Part shown: piece after piece, positions 31,319 to 39,046 of the stretch
Numbering within the stretch: position 1 is the stretch's first letter
How the letters are laid out: each line of letters starts with the position of its first letter
NCBI GenBank assembly: GCA_016281935.1
Contig: JAEEJN010000023.1
Span: forward strand, 1 to 41,785
Length of the DNA stretch: 41,785 bases
From: Bacillota bacterium
GTDB lineage: Bacteria; Bacillota; Clostridia; Christensenellales; UMGS416
Reading direction: 5' to 3'
Notes under the pieces: generated by a model
What the model saw: the letters and a program-made list of their open reading frames with translations, nothing else
Database searches by the model: none
What the model was told of the DNA's origin: nothing
Translations under genes and position numbers: made by a program

Positions 31319-32718
31319 TGGTTTTCCTCCTCATATACGATCTTGTTCAGGGCGTTCACATATGCGAGTATGGAAGCGCCGATGATATCGGTGGACAGTC
31401 CGCGGCCCGAATACAGGCGTCCCTGGGAACGCAGTTTGACAATCGCCGCTCCCATAGCTTCACGGCCTTCCGTCACTGACTGGATCTGGAAATCATCCAG
31501 TTCCAAGTGACGGCCCAGGATATGCTCGATGGCAAGGAACGCAGCGTCTATAGGGCCATCGCCAAGACAGACACCGGAAAGATTCACACCTCCGCGCGAC
31601 AGGACCACATGAGCCGTTGACGTGATGACATTGCCGGAATTCGTTACATAGGACACCAGACTGTAGGTCTGCGGAACCTGAAGGGACGCCGTAGCGATTA
31701 TGGCTTCCAGTTCACGAGTTCCGGTCTCTCCCTTCCCTTCCGCAGCGGCTTTCCATGCCTGGTATACGCGAATCTTATCCTCCTGAGACAGATCGTAGCC
31801 CAAGCGTTCCACTGCGGAAAGCACGGCTGCCATATCATCGTTCACGTTCAGGCGGATGTCTTCCCGTTCATCTGCTACACCCGCGTCAAAAGGAGAGCGG
31901 TCGTTTTTCGGTGCATTCAGAATCTGGAGGATCTGACGCATCGTGCGGTGGAGTTCCGTCGTCGTGAGACCTTTTTCCACGCCACAGTAATCCGCACGGC
32001 GCGTCATGGCCTCCGCAATCTTTTCCAGGACCACGGTATCCTGTCCTCTGGATTCCGTCTTCACTCCGTCCGCTCCGCGGCGTATGGCTTCCATCGCACA
32101 GGCGGTCGCCATGTGCAGTTCACCGGGGATCGCTACCATGAGTTCCGCTTCGGCAAGACCGGGAACGTCCTCACGGAGCGATGCGATCAGGTCACCGAAT
32201 TCGCCGGGCAGCATCATACCTGCGCTGTCGGCTACCGTGATTCTTGTCGCACCAGCCTCGATCGCTTCCTTCAGGGCAAGTCTGAGGAATTCAGGCTCGG
32301 CACGCGTCGCATCTTCAGCATAGAATTCCACGTTCGGGCAGAGAGTACGGCAGGAAGCGATCCTTTCCCGAAGGAAAGGAAGCATCGCTTCCGCCTTTTT
32401 GTGGTATGCATATTCCATCCTGACAGTCGAAAGCGGAAGCGCATACTGAAGGATCGCACGTTTTGCATTGGAGACACTCTCCCATGCAGCGCGAATCGTG
32501 TCCATGCTGTCGCCAACACGCACACAGACAGCCGCATGCTTCAGTTCGTGCGCAGCGGTTTTATTGAATACTGTCTCTTCCTTATCGCCCCGTACGCCGT
32601 CTACTTCCAGAGTATCGATCTCAAGACGGTCCAGGAGACGGGCAACCTCCAGCTTTTCCCGGAAGGAAAGAGCCGACTCCCTGCGAAGGGTCTCTTCTGA
32701 TACGATCAGTTTTTTCAT
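31315..32718 (-). CDS. LeuA-like protein: degenerate isopropylmalate-synthase barrel with LeuA regulatory domain
   Basis: 467 residues. The barrel follows 2-isopropylmalate synthase in order (EKLEVARLLDRLEIDTLEV, VEFYAEDATRAEPEF, EAIEAGATRITVADSAG, PGEFGDLI). The catalytic TLRDGEQ is replaced by TLRRESA (10-16), the metal-binding HCHNDLG by AIPGELH (196-202), and NGIGERAGN by ESRGQDTVV (222-230). The C-terminal part (about 340-467) keeps the LeuA dimer/leucine-binding region, including LGDGPIDAAFLAI. So the protein probably lacks synthase activity but may still bind leucine or an acyl-CoA; this is inference. It is the first gene after a Leu T-box leader, with AGGAG before its ATG. Confidence 0.85.
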   Translation of the reverse strand: MKKLIVSEETLRRESALSFREKLEVARLLDRLEIDTLEVDGVRGDKEETVFNKTAAHELKHAAVCVRVGDSMDTIRAAWESVSNAKRAILQYALPLSTVRMEYAYHKKAEAMLPFLRERIASCRTLCPNVEFYAEDATRAEPEFLRLALKEAIEAGATRITVADSAGMMLPGEFGDLIASLREDVPGLAEAELMVAIPGELHMATACAMEAIRRGADGVKTESRGQDTVVLEKIAEAMTRRADYCGVEKGLTTTELHRTMRQILQILNAPKNDRSPFDAGVADEREDIRLNVNDDMAAVLSAVERLGYDLSQEDKIRVYQAWKAAAEGKGETGTRELEAIIATASLQVPQTYSLVSYVTNSGNVITSTAHVVLSRGGVNLSGVCLGDGPIDAAFLAIEHILGRHLELDDFQIQSVTEGREAMGAAIVKLRSQGRLYSGRGLSTDIIGASILAYVNALNKIVYEEENQ

Positions 32719-32730
32719 GGGTCTTCTCCT

Positions 32731-32765
32731 AAAAAATATAACCCGGAAGCATCAATGCTTCCGGG
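32731..32765 (-). terminator. T-box terminator
   Basis: 11-base perfect stem with a 2-base apex, then TATATTTTTT on the minus strand; the regulated half of the T-box switch. Confidence 0.88.
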
Positions 32766-32997
32766 ACGAAATCAAATTCGCGGTACCACCCGAATTACCA
32801 TGCAGAGCACGGTCACTCATAGGACTCTGTCAAGTCCCGGCCGGATCACGGCGGCCTACCCGTGCAGCCATACTCGGTTCCGGCTGCCGGCTCCGGTGTG
32901 AGACCGATCCAATTCCCGCAGCCGGCTTTCACCCTGCGCCGGCTCTCTGCATACGGGTTGAAAAGGATCGTAATACCTTCAACGCCTTTTGGAAATT
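32731..32997 (-). promoter_or_regulatory. T-box leader, probably leucine-specific (CUC)
   Basis: The minus strand carries the T-box GGGTGGTACCGCG (around 32777-32789), the Stem I apical features AGAGAG and GGTGAAA (32931 region), and a terminator CCCGGAAGCAT / ATGCTTCCGGG (32742-32765) followed by a T-rich run. The stem above the specifier loop pairs GATCC with GGATC. In the loop GGTCTCACACC, the CTC at 32900-32902, followed by A, is the best specifier, giving Leu. Uncharged tRNA-Leu would stabilise the antiterminator and switch on the LeuA-like, ligase-fusion and ilvE genes. Other registers (GTC, TCA, CAC) cannot be fully excluded without folding. Confidence 0.92.
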
Positions 32998-33003
32998 AGA
33001 CAC

Positions 33004-33031
33004 ATTATACCACAGACATCCCGTCTGTCAA
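33004..33031 (-). promoter_or_regulatory. Promoter of the T-box operon
   Basis: Minus-strand TTGACA (33026-33031) and TATAAT (33004-33009), both exact consensus, with a 16-base spacer. Confidence 0.85.
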
Positions 33032-33086
33032 GCGTCAATCAGCAGAAAACGTTCGTCTTTTTCGTGCGGTGATCTTCATTTTTCGC

Positions 33087-33119
33087 AAAAAAAGCTCCTT
33101 CTGCCGGAGCAGAAGGAGC
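33087..33119 (-). terminator. Terminator of the PEP carboxykinase gene
   Basis: 10-base stem GCTCCTTCTG / CAGAAGGAGC followed on the minus strand by TTTTTTT. Confidence 0.92.
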
Positions 33120-33136
33120 CAGATCACGCAAAATGC

Positions 33137-34897
33137 TTACGCAAGAGCAGCCTTCAGGCTGTCAAGCTGAGCGCGAAGGACTTTAGGCAGCGGATCGCCG
33201 ACCTTGGCATAGAATTCCTCGATGCCTTCAGCTTCGGTCTTCCACAGATCGCGGTCCACGTTCAGCAGGCCTTCCAGGGTCTCTTCGTCCACATCGATAC
33301 CGTCCAGATCGATGTCCTTGGCATAAGGCACATAGCCGATAGCCGTCTCACGGGCATCAACCTTGCCTTCGCAGCGGGCCAGGATCCAGAGCAGGACACG
33401 CAGGTTGTCACCAAATCCGGGCCAGATGAAGTGGCCTTCATCATCGGTACGGAACCAGTTGACGTTGAAGATCTTGGGAGCCTTGTCACCCAGCTTCTCG
33501 CCCATATCGAGCCAGTGCTGGAAATAGTCGCCTACATGGTAGCCGATGAAGGGCAGCATTGCCATGGGGTCACGGCGAACGACGCCGACAGCACCGGTCG
33601 CAGCAGCGGTCGTCTCGGAAGCCATGACGGAGCCTACGAACACACCGTTGGCCCAGTTCTTGGACTGGTAGACCAGGGGCGCGGTCTTGGCGCGGCGGCC
33701 GCCGAACACGATGGCGGAGATGGGAACGCCCGCAGGATTCTCAAACTCGGAAGAGATGCAGGGGCAGTTCTTGGCAGGAGCCGTGAAGCGGGAGTTGGGA
33801 TGCGCGCCCTTGGAGCCGTCGGTGCAATCCCAGGGTTCGCCCTTCCAGTTCTTCGCATTGGTCGGAGGCGTCTTGGTCATGCCCTCCCACCATACCGTGT
33901 TGTCGTCCAGGTTCTGCACGACGTTCGTGAAGATGGTGTTGCGGGATGTGGAGGCAAGCGCGTTGGGATTGGACTTGGCATTCGTGCCGGGAGCAACGCC
34001 GAAGAATCCGTTCTCGGGGTTGACAGCCCACAGACGGCCGTCCGGGCCCTGACGCAGCCAGGCGATATCATCGCCGACGGTCCAGACCTTGTAGCCTTTT
34101 TCACGATAGATTTCCGGAGGCACCAGCATGGCCAGATTGGTCTTGCCGCAGGCGGACGGGAAGGCGGCGGAGACATACTTGATCTGTCCGTCGGGATACT
34201 CGACGCCGAGGATCAGCATATGCTCGGCCATCCAGCCTTCCTTCCATCCCTGATAGGAAGCAATGCGCAGGGCAAAGCACTTTTTGCCAAGCAGCACGTT
34301 GCCGCCGTAACCGGAGTTGATGGACCAGATGGTATTGTCTTCGGGGAAGTGGCAGATGTAGCGGTTCTCTTCGCTCAGTTCGGCTTTGGCATGGAGGCCG
34401 CGGACGAAATCGGTGGAGTCGCCCAGCATGTCTTCAACTTCGGGTCCGACGCGGGTCATGATCAGCATGGAGAGCACGACATAAATGGAGTCGGTGATCT
34501 CATAGCCGACTTTGGCGAAGGGAGAACCTACCTGTCCCATGCAGTAAGGGATGACGTACATCGTACGTCCCTTCATGGAACCGCGGTAAAGCTCAGTCAG
34601 CTTGGCGTAGGCTTCTTTGGGATCCCACCAGTTGTTGGTCGGACCGGCATTACGCTTTTCACGGGAGCAGATGAACGTGCGGGCTTCTACGCGAGCGACG
34701 TCATTGATGGCGGAGCGATGCAGATAGCAGCCGGGCAGCTTTTCAGGGTTCAGGGGAATCATTTCACCTGTGGCGGTGGCTTCGTCCTGCAGCATTTTCT
34801 CCTGCTCGCGGGACCCGTCGATCCAGAGGATCTTGTCAGGCTGGGTCAGAGCAGCCATTTCATTGACCCAATTCAGAACTGTTTGGTTCTTGGTCAT
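33137..34897 (-). CDS. pckG: Phosphoenolpyruvate carboxykinase (GTP)
   Basis: 586 residues, normal for the GTP-dependent family. Motifs: YVIPYCMGQVGSPFAKVG, the kinase-1 loop with reactive Cys FPSACGKTNLAML, WTVGDDIAW (kinase-2), FGVAPGTNAKSNP, and GRRAKTAPLV. It interconverts oxaloacetate and PEP with GTP/GDP in the cytoplasm, either for gluconeogenesis or, in fermenters, as a CO2-fixing anaplerotic step. It is a single transcription unit with its own promoter and terminator. The 5' untranslated region is about 75 bases with no recognised structure. Confidence 0.97.
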   Translation of the reverse strand: MTKNQTVLNWVNEMAALTQPDKILWIDGSREQEKMLQDEATATGEMIPLNPEKLPGCYLHRSAINDVARVEARTFICSREKRNAGPTNNWWDPKEAYAKLTELYRGSMKGRTMYVIPYCMGQVGSPFAKVGYEITDSIYVVLSMLIMTRVGPEVEDMLGDSTDFVRGLHAKAELSEENRYICHFPEDNTIWSINSGYGGNVLLGKKCFALRIASYQGWKEGWMAEHMLILGVEYPDGQIKYVSAAFPSACGKTNLAMLVPPEIYREKGYKVWTVGDDIAWLRQGPDGRLWAVNPENGFFGVAPGTNAKSNPNALASTSRNTIFTNVVQNLDDNTVWWEGMTKTPPTNAKNWKGEPWDCTDGSKGAHPNSRFTAPAKNCPCISSEFENPAGVPISAIVFGGRRAKTAPLVYQSKNWANGVFVGSVMASETTAAATGAVGVVRRDPMAMLPFIGYHVGDYFQHWLDMGEKLGDKAPKIFNVNWFRTDDEGHFIWPGFGDNLRVLLWILARCEGKVDARETAIGYVPYAKDIDLDGIDVDEETLEGLLNVDRDLWKTEAEGIEEFYAKVGDPLPKVLRAQLDSLKAALA

Positions 34898-34978
34898 TCG
34901 GTAACCTACCTTTCGCTGTGGATTTGTTCTATTAAGGCTGTCCGCATTCCTGCGTTAAGCCCACATTTCACTGCTATC

Positions 34979-35007
34979 ATTTTATCATCTGCCCCGTCTT
35001 CTTGCAA
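34979..35007 (-). promoter_or_regulatory. Promoter of pckG
   Basis: Minus-strand TTGCAA (35002-35007) and TAAAAT (34979-34984), 17-base spacer. Confidence 0.65.
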
Positions 35008-35073
35008 GATGCGGAACGATTTTCTGTGTTTCCTACAAAACCCATGAAGCCTGTTTTCGGATTCTCTTTCTTC

Positions 35074-35102
35074 TTGTGTGCACAGTCTCTTTGCACTACA
35101 AT
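35074..35102 (+). promoter_or_regulatory. Promoter of the polysaccharide-deacetylase gene
   Basis: TTGTGT (35074-35079) and TACAAT (35097-35102), 17-base spacer. Confidence 0.6.
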
Positions 35103-35122
35103 ATCTCCAGGAGGTGTTTACC

Positions 35123-35923
35123 ATGACTATTCGTCTGAACCGTTTTCCTGAAGGCCGGCTGAAAGCCTTTACTGCCAGTTACGATGACGGACGCATCTAC
35201 GACGAGCGGCTGGCTCCTCTGTTTTCCGATCATGGCATCCGAGCTACTTTCCACCTGAATTCAGGCTTCTGGGACACGCCGGATTATATCACTTCGGAGC
35301 AGGCCCAGACGCTCTATCTCGATCATGAGATCTCCCTGCACACCTATACCCATCCTCATCTTCCGGATCTCCCGGACAGTCTGATCCTGGATGAGATACT
35401 CCGGGACAAGGAAAAACTGGAAAAGGCTGCGGGTTACGTTGTCAGGGGCATGAGTTACCCCTATGGACAGGTAGATGACCGCATCATTGCTTTGGCCCGC
35501 TCCTGCGGCATGCTTTATTCACGCACGGTCGTGTCCACCCGTTCCTTCGGCATACCCTCCGATTTCATGCGCTGGAATCCCACATGTCATCACTACGACG
35601 ATCTGGATGCCATATGGGATCGCTTTGAAAATGCAAGGAAGGATACCCCTGCCCTCTTCTATATTTGGGGACACAGTTACGAGTTCGATCGGAACAACAA
35701 CTGGGAGATCATGGAGCGCTTCTGTGATAAGGCCGCCGGGAAAAATGATGTATGGTATGCTACAAATATCGAGATCTATGACTATGTGACAGCTGTCAGG
35801 CGCCTGGAGTTTTCTGCAGACAGAGAAATGGTCCTTAATCCTTCCGTCCTACCTGTATGGATTGAAATCGACGGAGAACCCATCGTACTCCCTGCGGGAA
35901 AACTGACCTGTATCGGACGATAA
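35123..35923 (+). CDS. Polysaccharide deacetylase family protein (NodB/CE4-like)
   Basis: 266 residues from ATG 35123, which has AGGAGG 8 bases upstream; the longer frame starts within the promoter. The NodB-homology motifs are visible: FTASYDDG with the catalytic/metal Asp pair, the metal-binding HTYTHPHL, and MSYPYGQVDD. There is no signal peptide, so unlike secreted peptidoglycan or chitin deacetylases it is probably cytoplasmic and may act on a small N-acyl carbohydrate. The C-terminal 60 residues form a small beta-rich tail (LPVWIEIDGEPIVLPAGKL). Substrate unknown. Confidence 0.82.
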   Translation: MTIRLNRFPEGRLKAFTASYDDGRIYDERLAPLFSDHGIRATFHLNSGFWDTPDYITSEQAQTLYLDHEISLHTYTHPHLPDLPDSLILDEILRDKEKLEKAAGYVVRGMSYPYGQVDDRIIALARSCGMLYSRTVVSTRSFGIPSDFMRWNPTCHHYDDLDAIWDRFENARKDTPALFYIWGHSYEFDRNNNWEIMERFCDKAAGKNDVWYATNIEIYDYVTAVRRLEFSADREMVLNPSVLPVWIEIDGEPIVLPAGKLTCIGR

Positions 35924-35983
35924 AACGCCGCAAGATCTTTTCATTCTTTGCTTCTGATCTCGCAGGAAAGTTATGCAAATCAG

Positions 35984-36013
35984 TTGACGATTCATCTCCT
36001 GGAAGTTTATAAT
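35984..36013 (+). promoter_or_regulatory. Promoter of guaA
   Basis: TTGACG (35984-35989) and TATAAT (36008-36013), 18-base spacer; predicted start about 36020. Confidence 0.6.
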
Positions 36014-36015
36014 AT

Positions 36016-36070
36016 CCGCGTAAAACCTGTGGTTGTCCCACCGACGCGGCCACAGGCACATTTTCTTTTT
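36016..36070 (+). promoter_or_regulatory. Structured guaA leader with terminator-like hairpin
   Basis: CCTGTGG (36026-36032) pairs with CCACAGG (36050-36056), followed by CACATTTTCTTTTT. A second pair, CCGCGT (36016-36021) with ACGCGG (36044-36049), is interleaved with the first, as in an H-type pseudoknot, but its 5' arm may lie before the transcription start. GTGG can also pair with CCAC at 36038-36041. No known riboswitch class is recognised. Confidence 0.4.
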
Positions 36071-36091
36071 CGTGAGAAAGGATGGTATCCG

Positions 36092-37072
36092 ATGGAACAG
36101 AACAAGCGCCCTGAAACCATGGAAAGGATCCGCACCCCTGAACTTGCTCAGGCATTTATTTCTGAACAGGTCGAAGCTCTGCGTGCTCAGATCGGCACGA
36201 AGAAAGTGCTCCTCGCACTTTCCGGCGGCGTAGATTCTTCCGTCGTCGCAGCCCTGCTTATCCGCGCCGTAGGCCGTCAGCTGGTCTGTGTACATGTCAA
36301 TCACGGTCTTCTTCGCAAAGGCGAGCCTGAGCAGGTGATCCGCGTTTTCCGCGAAGAACTCGGTGCAAATCTCATTTATGTTGATGCTGTCGACCGCTTC
36401 CTGGACAAACTTGCAGGCGTTTCCGATCCCGAGACCAAACGCAAGATCATCGGCAAGGAGTTTATCGACGTGTTTGCTGAGGAAGCCGCGAAACTGGATG
36501 GTATCCAGTTCCTGGCTCAGGGCACCATCTATCCCGATATCCTCGAATCCGACGGTGTCAAGGCTCACCACAACGTAGGCGGTCTGCCCCCCGAACTGGA
36601 TTTTGAACTGGTCGAGCCCGTCAAGTTCCTCTACAAGGATGAAGTCCGTGTAGTCGGTAAAGAACTGGGTCTTCCGGACGGCATGGTTTATCGTCAGCCT
36701 TTCCCCGGACCCGGTCTCGGCGTCCGCTGCGTAGGAGCTATCACCCGTGACCGACTCGAGGCAGTCCGCGAATCCGACGCTATCCTGCGGGAAGAATTTG
36801 CGAACGCCGGTCTTGAAGGGAAAGTCTGGCAGTACTTCACGATTGTGCCTGATTTCAAGTCTACCGGCATCAAGGACAACAAGCGCACTTATGATTGGCC
36901 CGTCGTCCTGCGTGCCGTCAACTCAGTAGATGCCACCGCAGCAAGCATCGAGGAGATTCCTTATGCGCTCCTCGGAAAGATCGTCAACCGCATCCTGACC
37001 GAGGTCCCCGGAGTCAATCGTGTTCTTTACGATCTATCTCCGAAACCAGTCGCAACGATCGAGTGGGAGTGA
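36092..37072 (+). CDS. guaA: GMP synthase, ATP-pyrophosphatase subunit without glutaminase domain
   Basis: 326 residues from ATG 36092 (AAAGGA about 10 bases upstream). The PP-loop LALSGGVDSSVVAALL is near the N-terminus, followed by VHVNHGLLRKGE, LAQGTIYPD, HHNVGGLP, the PFPGPGLGVRC motif and the C-terminal dimerisation domain ending KPVATIEWE. The enzyme amidates XMP to GMP. The usual N-terminal glutamine amidotransferase domain (about 190 residues) is absent, as in archaeal two-subunit enzymes and some bacteria. No amidotransferase gene is nearby, so it uses a partner encoded elsewhere or free ammonia. Confidence 0.93.
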   Translation: MEQNKRPETMERIRTPELAQAFISEQVEALRAQIGTKKVLLALSGGVDSSVVAALLIRAVGRQLVCVHVNHGLLRKGEPEQVIRVFREELGANLIYVDAVDRFLDKLAGVSDPETKRKIIGKEFIDVFAEEAAKLDGIQFLAQGTIYPDILESDGVKAHHNVGGLPPELDFELVEPVKFLYKDEVRVVGKELGLPDGMVYRQPFPGPGLGVRCVGAITRDRLEAVRESDAILREEFANAGLEGKVWQYFTIVPDFKSTGIKDNKRTYDWPVVLRAVNSVDATAASIEEIPYALLGKIVNRILTEVPGVNRVLYDLSPKPVATIEWE

Positions 37073-37541
37073 GCCGCTTAGTTCGCAAAAATCCCGTATT
37101 CTTTTGGGATTCCTGCATCTCCAAGGTCTATTTGATAACAGTTGCATGATTTCTCTTTGTTCTCTGTATCAAGGGGTTTGGGAGTACAAAAGTCGTTCTT
37201 GACGGTTTGCAACTGAAACGATCCATATTGTGAAAGCCCTTCGCTGTGGGTTTGTAGCGAAGGGCTTTTTACATCCATTTCGATTCAATACTTGGTATAT
37301 ATACTGGAGGACTTGATCGAGATCATTTCTAGAATATCCATATTATTCAACCACTCACACCTCCAGTTATCATTTTGTTTTCAGCGTTGATTACAAAGGA
37401 AGGAAGTACCACGAAAACATGAGTATGAAACAATTCATAGATTAATCCAGTCTTCTTTCGCTTCTCTTCCCCCTGTTCTGCCATACAACAGCATGCTATA
37501 ATGGTCTCAACATGATAAACAGTTCGAGGAAGGAAAAAGCA
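37073..37541. other. Intergenic stretch with terminator and no recognised gene
   Basis: AT-richer than the surroundings. It holds a hairpin AATCCC / GGGATT (37088-37110), the strong terminator at 37233-37270, a widely spaced inverted repeat ACTGGAGG / CCTCCAGT (about 37303 and 37361) and an extended -10 (TGCTATAAT, 37494-37502) for the next gene. Short frames here have no good starts. Confidence 0.5.
37233..37270 (+). terminator. Strong terminator downstream of guaA
   Basis: 13-base perfect stem AAAGCCCTTCGCT / AGCGAAGGGCTTT followed by TTTTT; the 5' A run could allow function in both directions. Confidence 0.88.
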
Positions 37542-38894
37542 ATGAGACACATTACAAACAACGAGCATTGGGATTGCATTGTTGCAGGTTCCGGTCCTGC
37601 CGGACTCGGCGCTGCTGTGGCATGTGCACGTTTGGGTGCTAAAGTCATGATTCTTGAAGCTGCAGGCCAACCTGGAGGCACGATTTGTGCCGTGCCATTC
37701 ATGCCGGTTAATCGGCTGCGCATTCATGGAAAACTGCGCTCAGAAGTACATGAAGCTTTTGTCCAAAGCCTTCTGAGTTTCGGAAAAGCAGCATGTTACC
37801 CCGGTCCCGAAGATTCCGTGAATGGAGATGGCTTCTGTCCGCAGCCTGAATATGCTGAGTTGGCGATCTATCAGCTCTTGGAACAGGAAGGCATTGAACT
37901 GAAGCTGTTCTCACCCGTTGTAGACGCAGTGACGGAAAACGGTGCAATCCGGGAGATCATCGTACGTGAAAAGCAAGGCATGATACACTATCGCGCCAAG
38001 CTGTTCATCGACGCTACAGGGGATGGAGACCTGGCTGCAGCTGCCGGATGTGGTTTCTGGGAAGGTAAGTCTGAAGAAACTGTGGACCCTTCTATCGCAA
38101 TGAATGCCGATTTCATGCTTCGGACACAGGACATACAGGAAAAATCCATCCACATGCCCATCACCTTGGGGTTTTCACTGATTGGAATCGAGGAAGGACC
38201 TTTTTTCACCTGGATGGGTAAAAACACCTCCTCATTCAAAAAAATCCTGGGAAAAGAAGACGAAAAAGGGCGATATATAGCTGCCTGGTACGCTTTCAAT
38301 CACGGTACTGCTCCGGGTGTCATGGGTGTCAACAACGGAGCCTGGATCCATCAGAAGCTCACATCCAGCGGTCTGAATTCATCTGATCTGACTGACGCCA
38401 GAAGAAACGGTGTTAGGGTTGCTGCGGATCTCGCTGCAATCCTCAGAGAAAACGGTATCCCGGGATGTGAATGCTGCGCTCTGGACCGCGTAGGAGGCAT
38501 ACTCGGAGTGCGTGATACCAGAAGGATTGAAGGAGAGTATACTCTGACTTTTGAGAACACTCAGGAATCAGCAGAATTCAAAGATACTGTAGCCAGAAAA
38601 TATGGTGCGATCGATGCCAACCAACTGTTTATGGGAAAAATGGATTCGGGTTTTGCCTATCCATACAGATCCCTTCTTCCCGTTGCAGTCGACAATCTGC
38701 TTGTCACCGGCCGCTGCGCATCTGCTACATTCCTTGGTCATTCCGCAGGAAAGAGCATGGGCAACATGATGGAACTCGGCTGTGCTGCAGGTACAGCGGC
38801 AGGCCTGTGCCTGAAAGAGAGCGTTCTGCCCCGGAATCTTGATATTGACAAACTCAGGAATACGCTTAAGGAACAGTTCCAAGTAAAGCTCTAG
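37542..38894 (+). CDS. FAD-dependent oxidoreductase
   Basis: 450 residues. N-terminal dinucleotide-binding motif VAGSGPAGLGAAVACARLGAKVMILEA, then QPGGTICAVPF, a middle segment LFIDATGDGDLAAAAGCGF that matches the FAD-binding family PF12831, and C-terminal DNLLVTGRCASATFLGHSAGKSMGNMMELG. Family members act in the cytoplasm on diverse substrates; none can be named here. The start at 37542 has AAGGA 7 bases upstream; a start ten codons earlier is less likely. The promoter has an extended -10. Confidence 0.85.
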   Translation: MRHITNNEHWDCIVAGSGPAGLGAAVACARLGAKVMILEAAGQPGGTICAVPFMPVNRLRIHGKLRSEVHEAFVQSLLSFGKAACYPGPEDSVNGDGFCPQPEYAELAIYQLLEQEGIELKLFSPVVDAVTENGAIREIIVREKQGMIHYRAKLFIDATGDGDLAAAAGCGFWEGKSEETVDPSIAMNADFMLRTQDIQEKSIHMPITLGFSLIGIEEGPFFTWMGKNTSSFKKILGKEDEKGRYIAAWYAFNHGTAPGVMGVNNGAWIHQKLTSSGLNSSDLTDARRNGVRVAADLAAILRENGIPGCECCALDRVGGILGVRDTRRIEGEYTLTFENTQESAEFKDTVARKYGAIDANQLFMGKMDSGFAYPYRSLLPVAVDNLLVTGRCASATFLGHSAGKSMGNMMELGCAAGTAAGLCLKESVLPRNLDIDKLRNTLKEQFQVKL

Positions 38895-38912
38895 CAAACA
38901 GCATGGCTTTGC

Positions 38913-38941
38913 TTGCACCGTTTTCTGATTGGATATATAAT
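38913..38941 (+). promoter_or_regulatory. Promoter of the lipoprotein gene at 39047
   Basis: TTGCAC (38913-38918) and TATAAT (38936-38941), 17-base spacer; leader of about 100 bases with no recognised element. Confidence 0.7.
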
Positions 38942-39046
38942 GTGCTGGATATCTCTATGGACTTTTCAAGCGGTACCAGTAGGATTCCCGTTCCTAGAGA
39001 TACAAATCGAAATCGGCTGCCGTCGTTCGGCCATCAGGAGGTCAGG

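Noticed and set aside
32468-35047. An 859-codon plus-strand frame over the T-box and pckG
   Set aside because: Shadow of the PEP carboxykinase gene and the T-box region; GC-rich codon bias on the other strand leaves it open.
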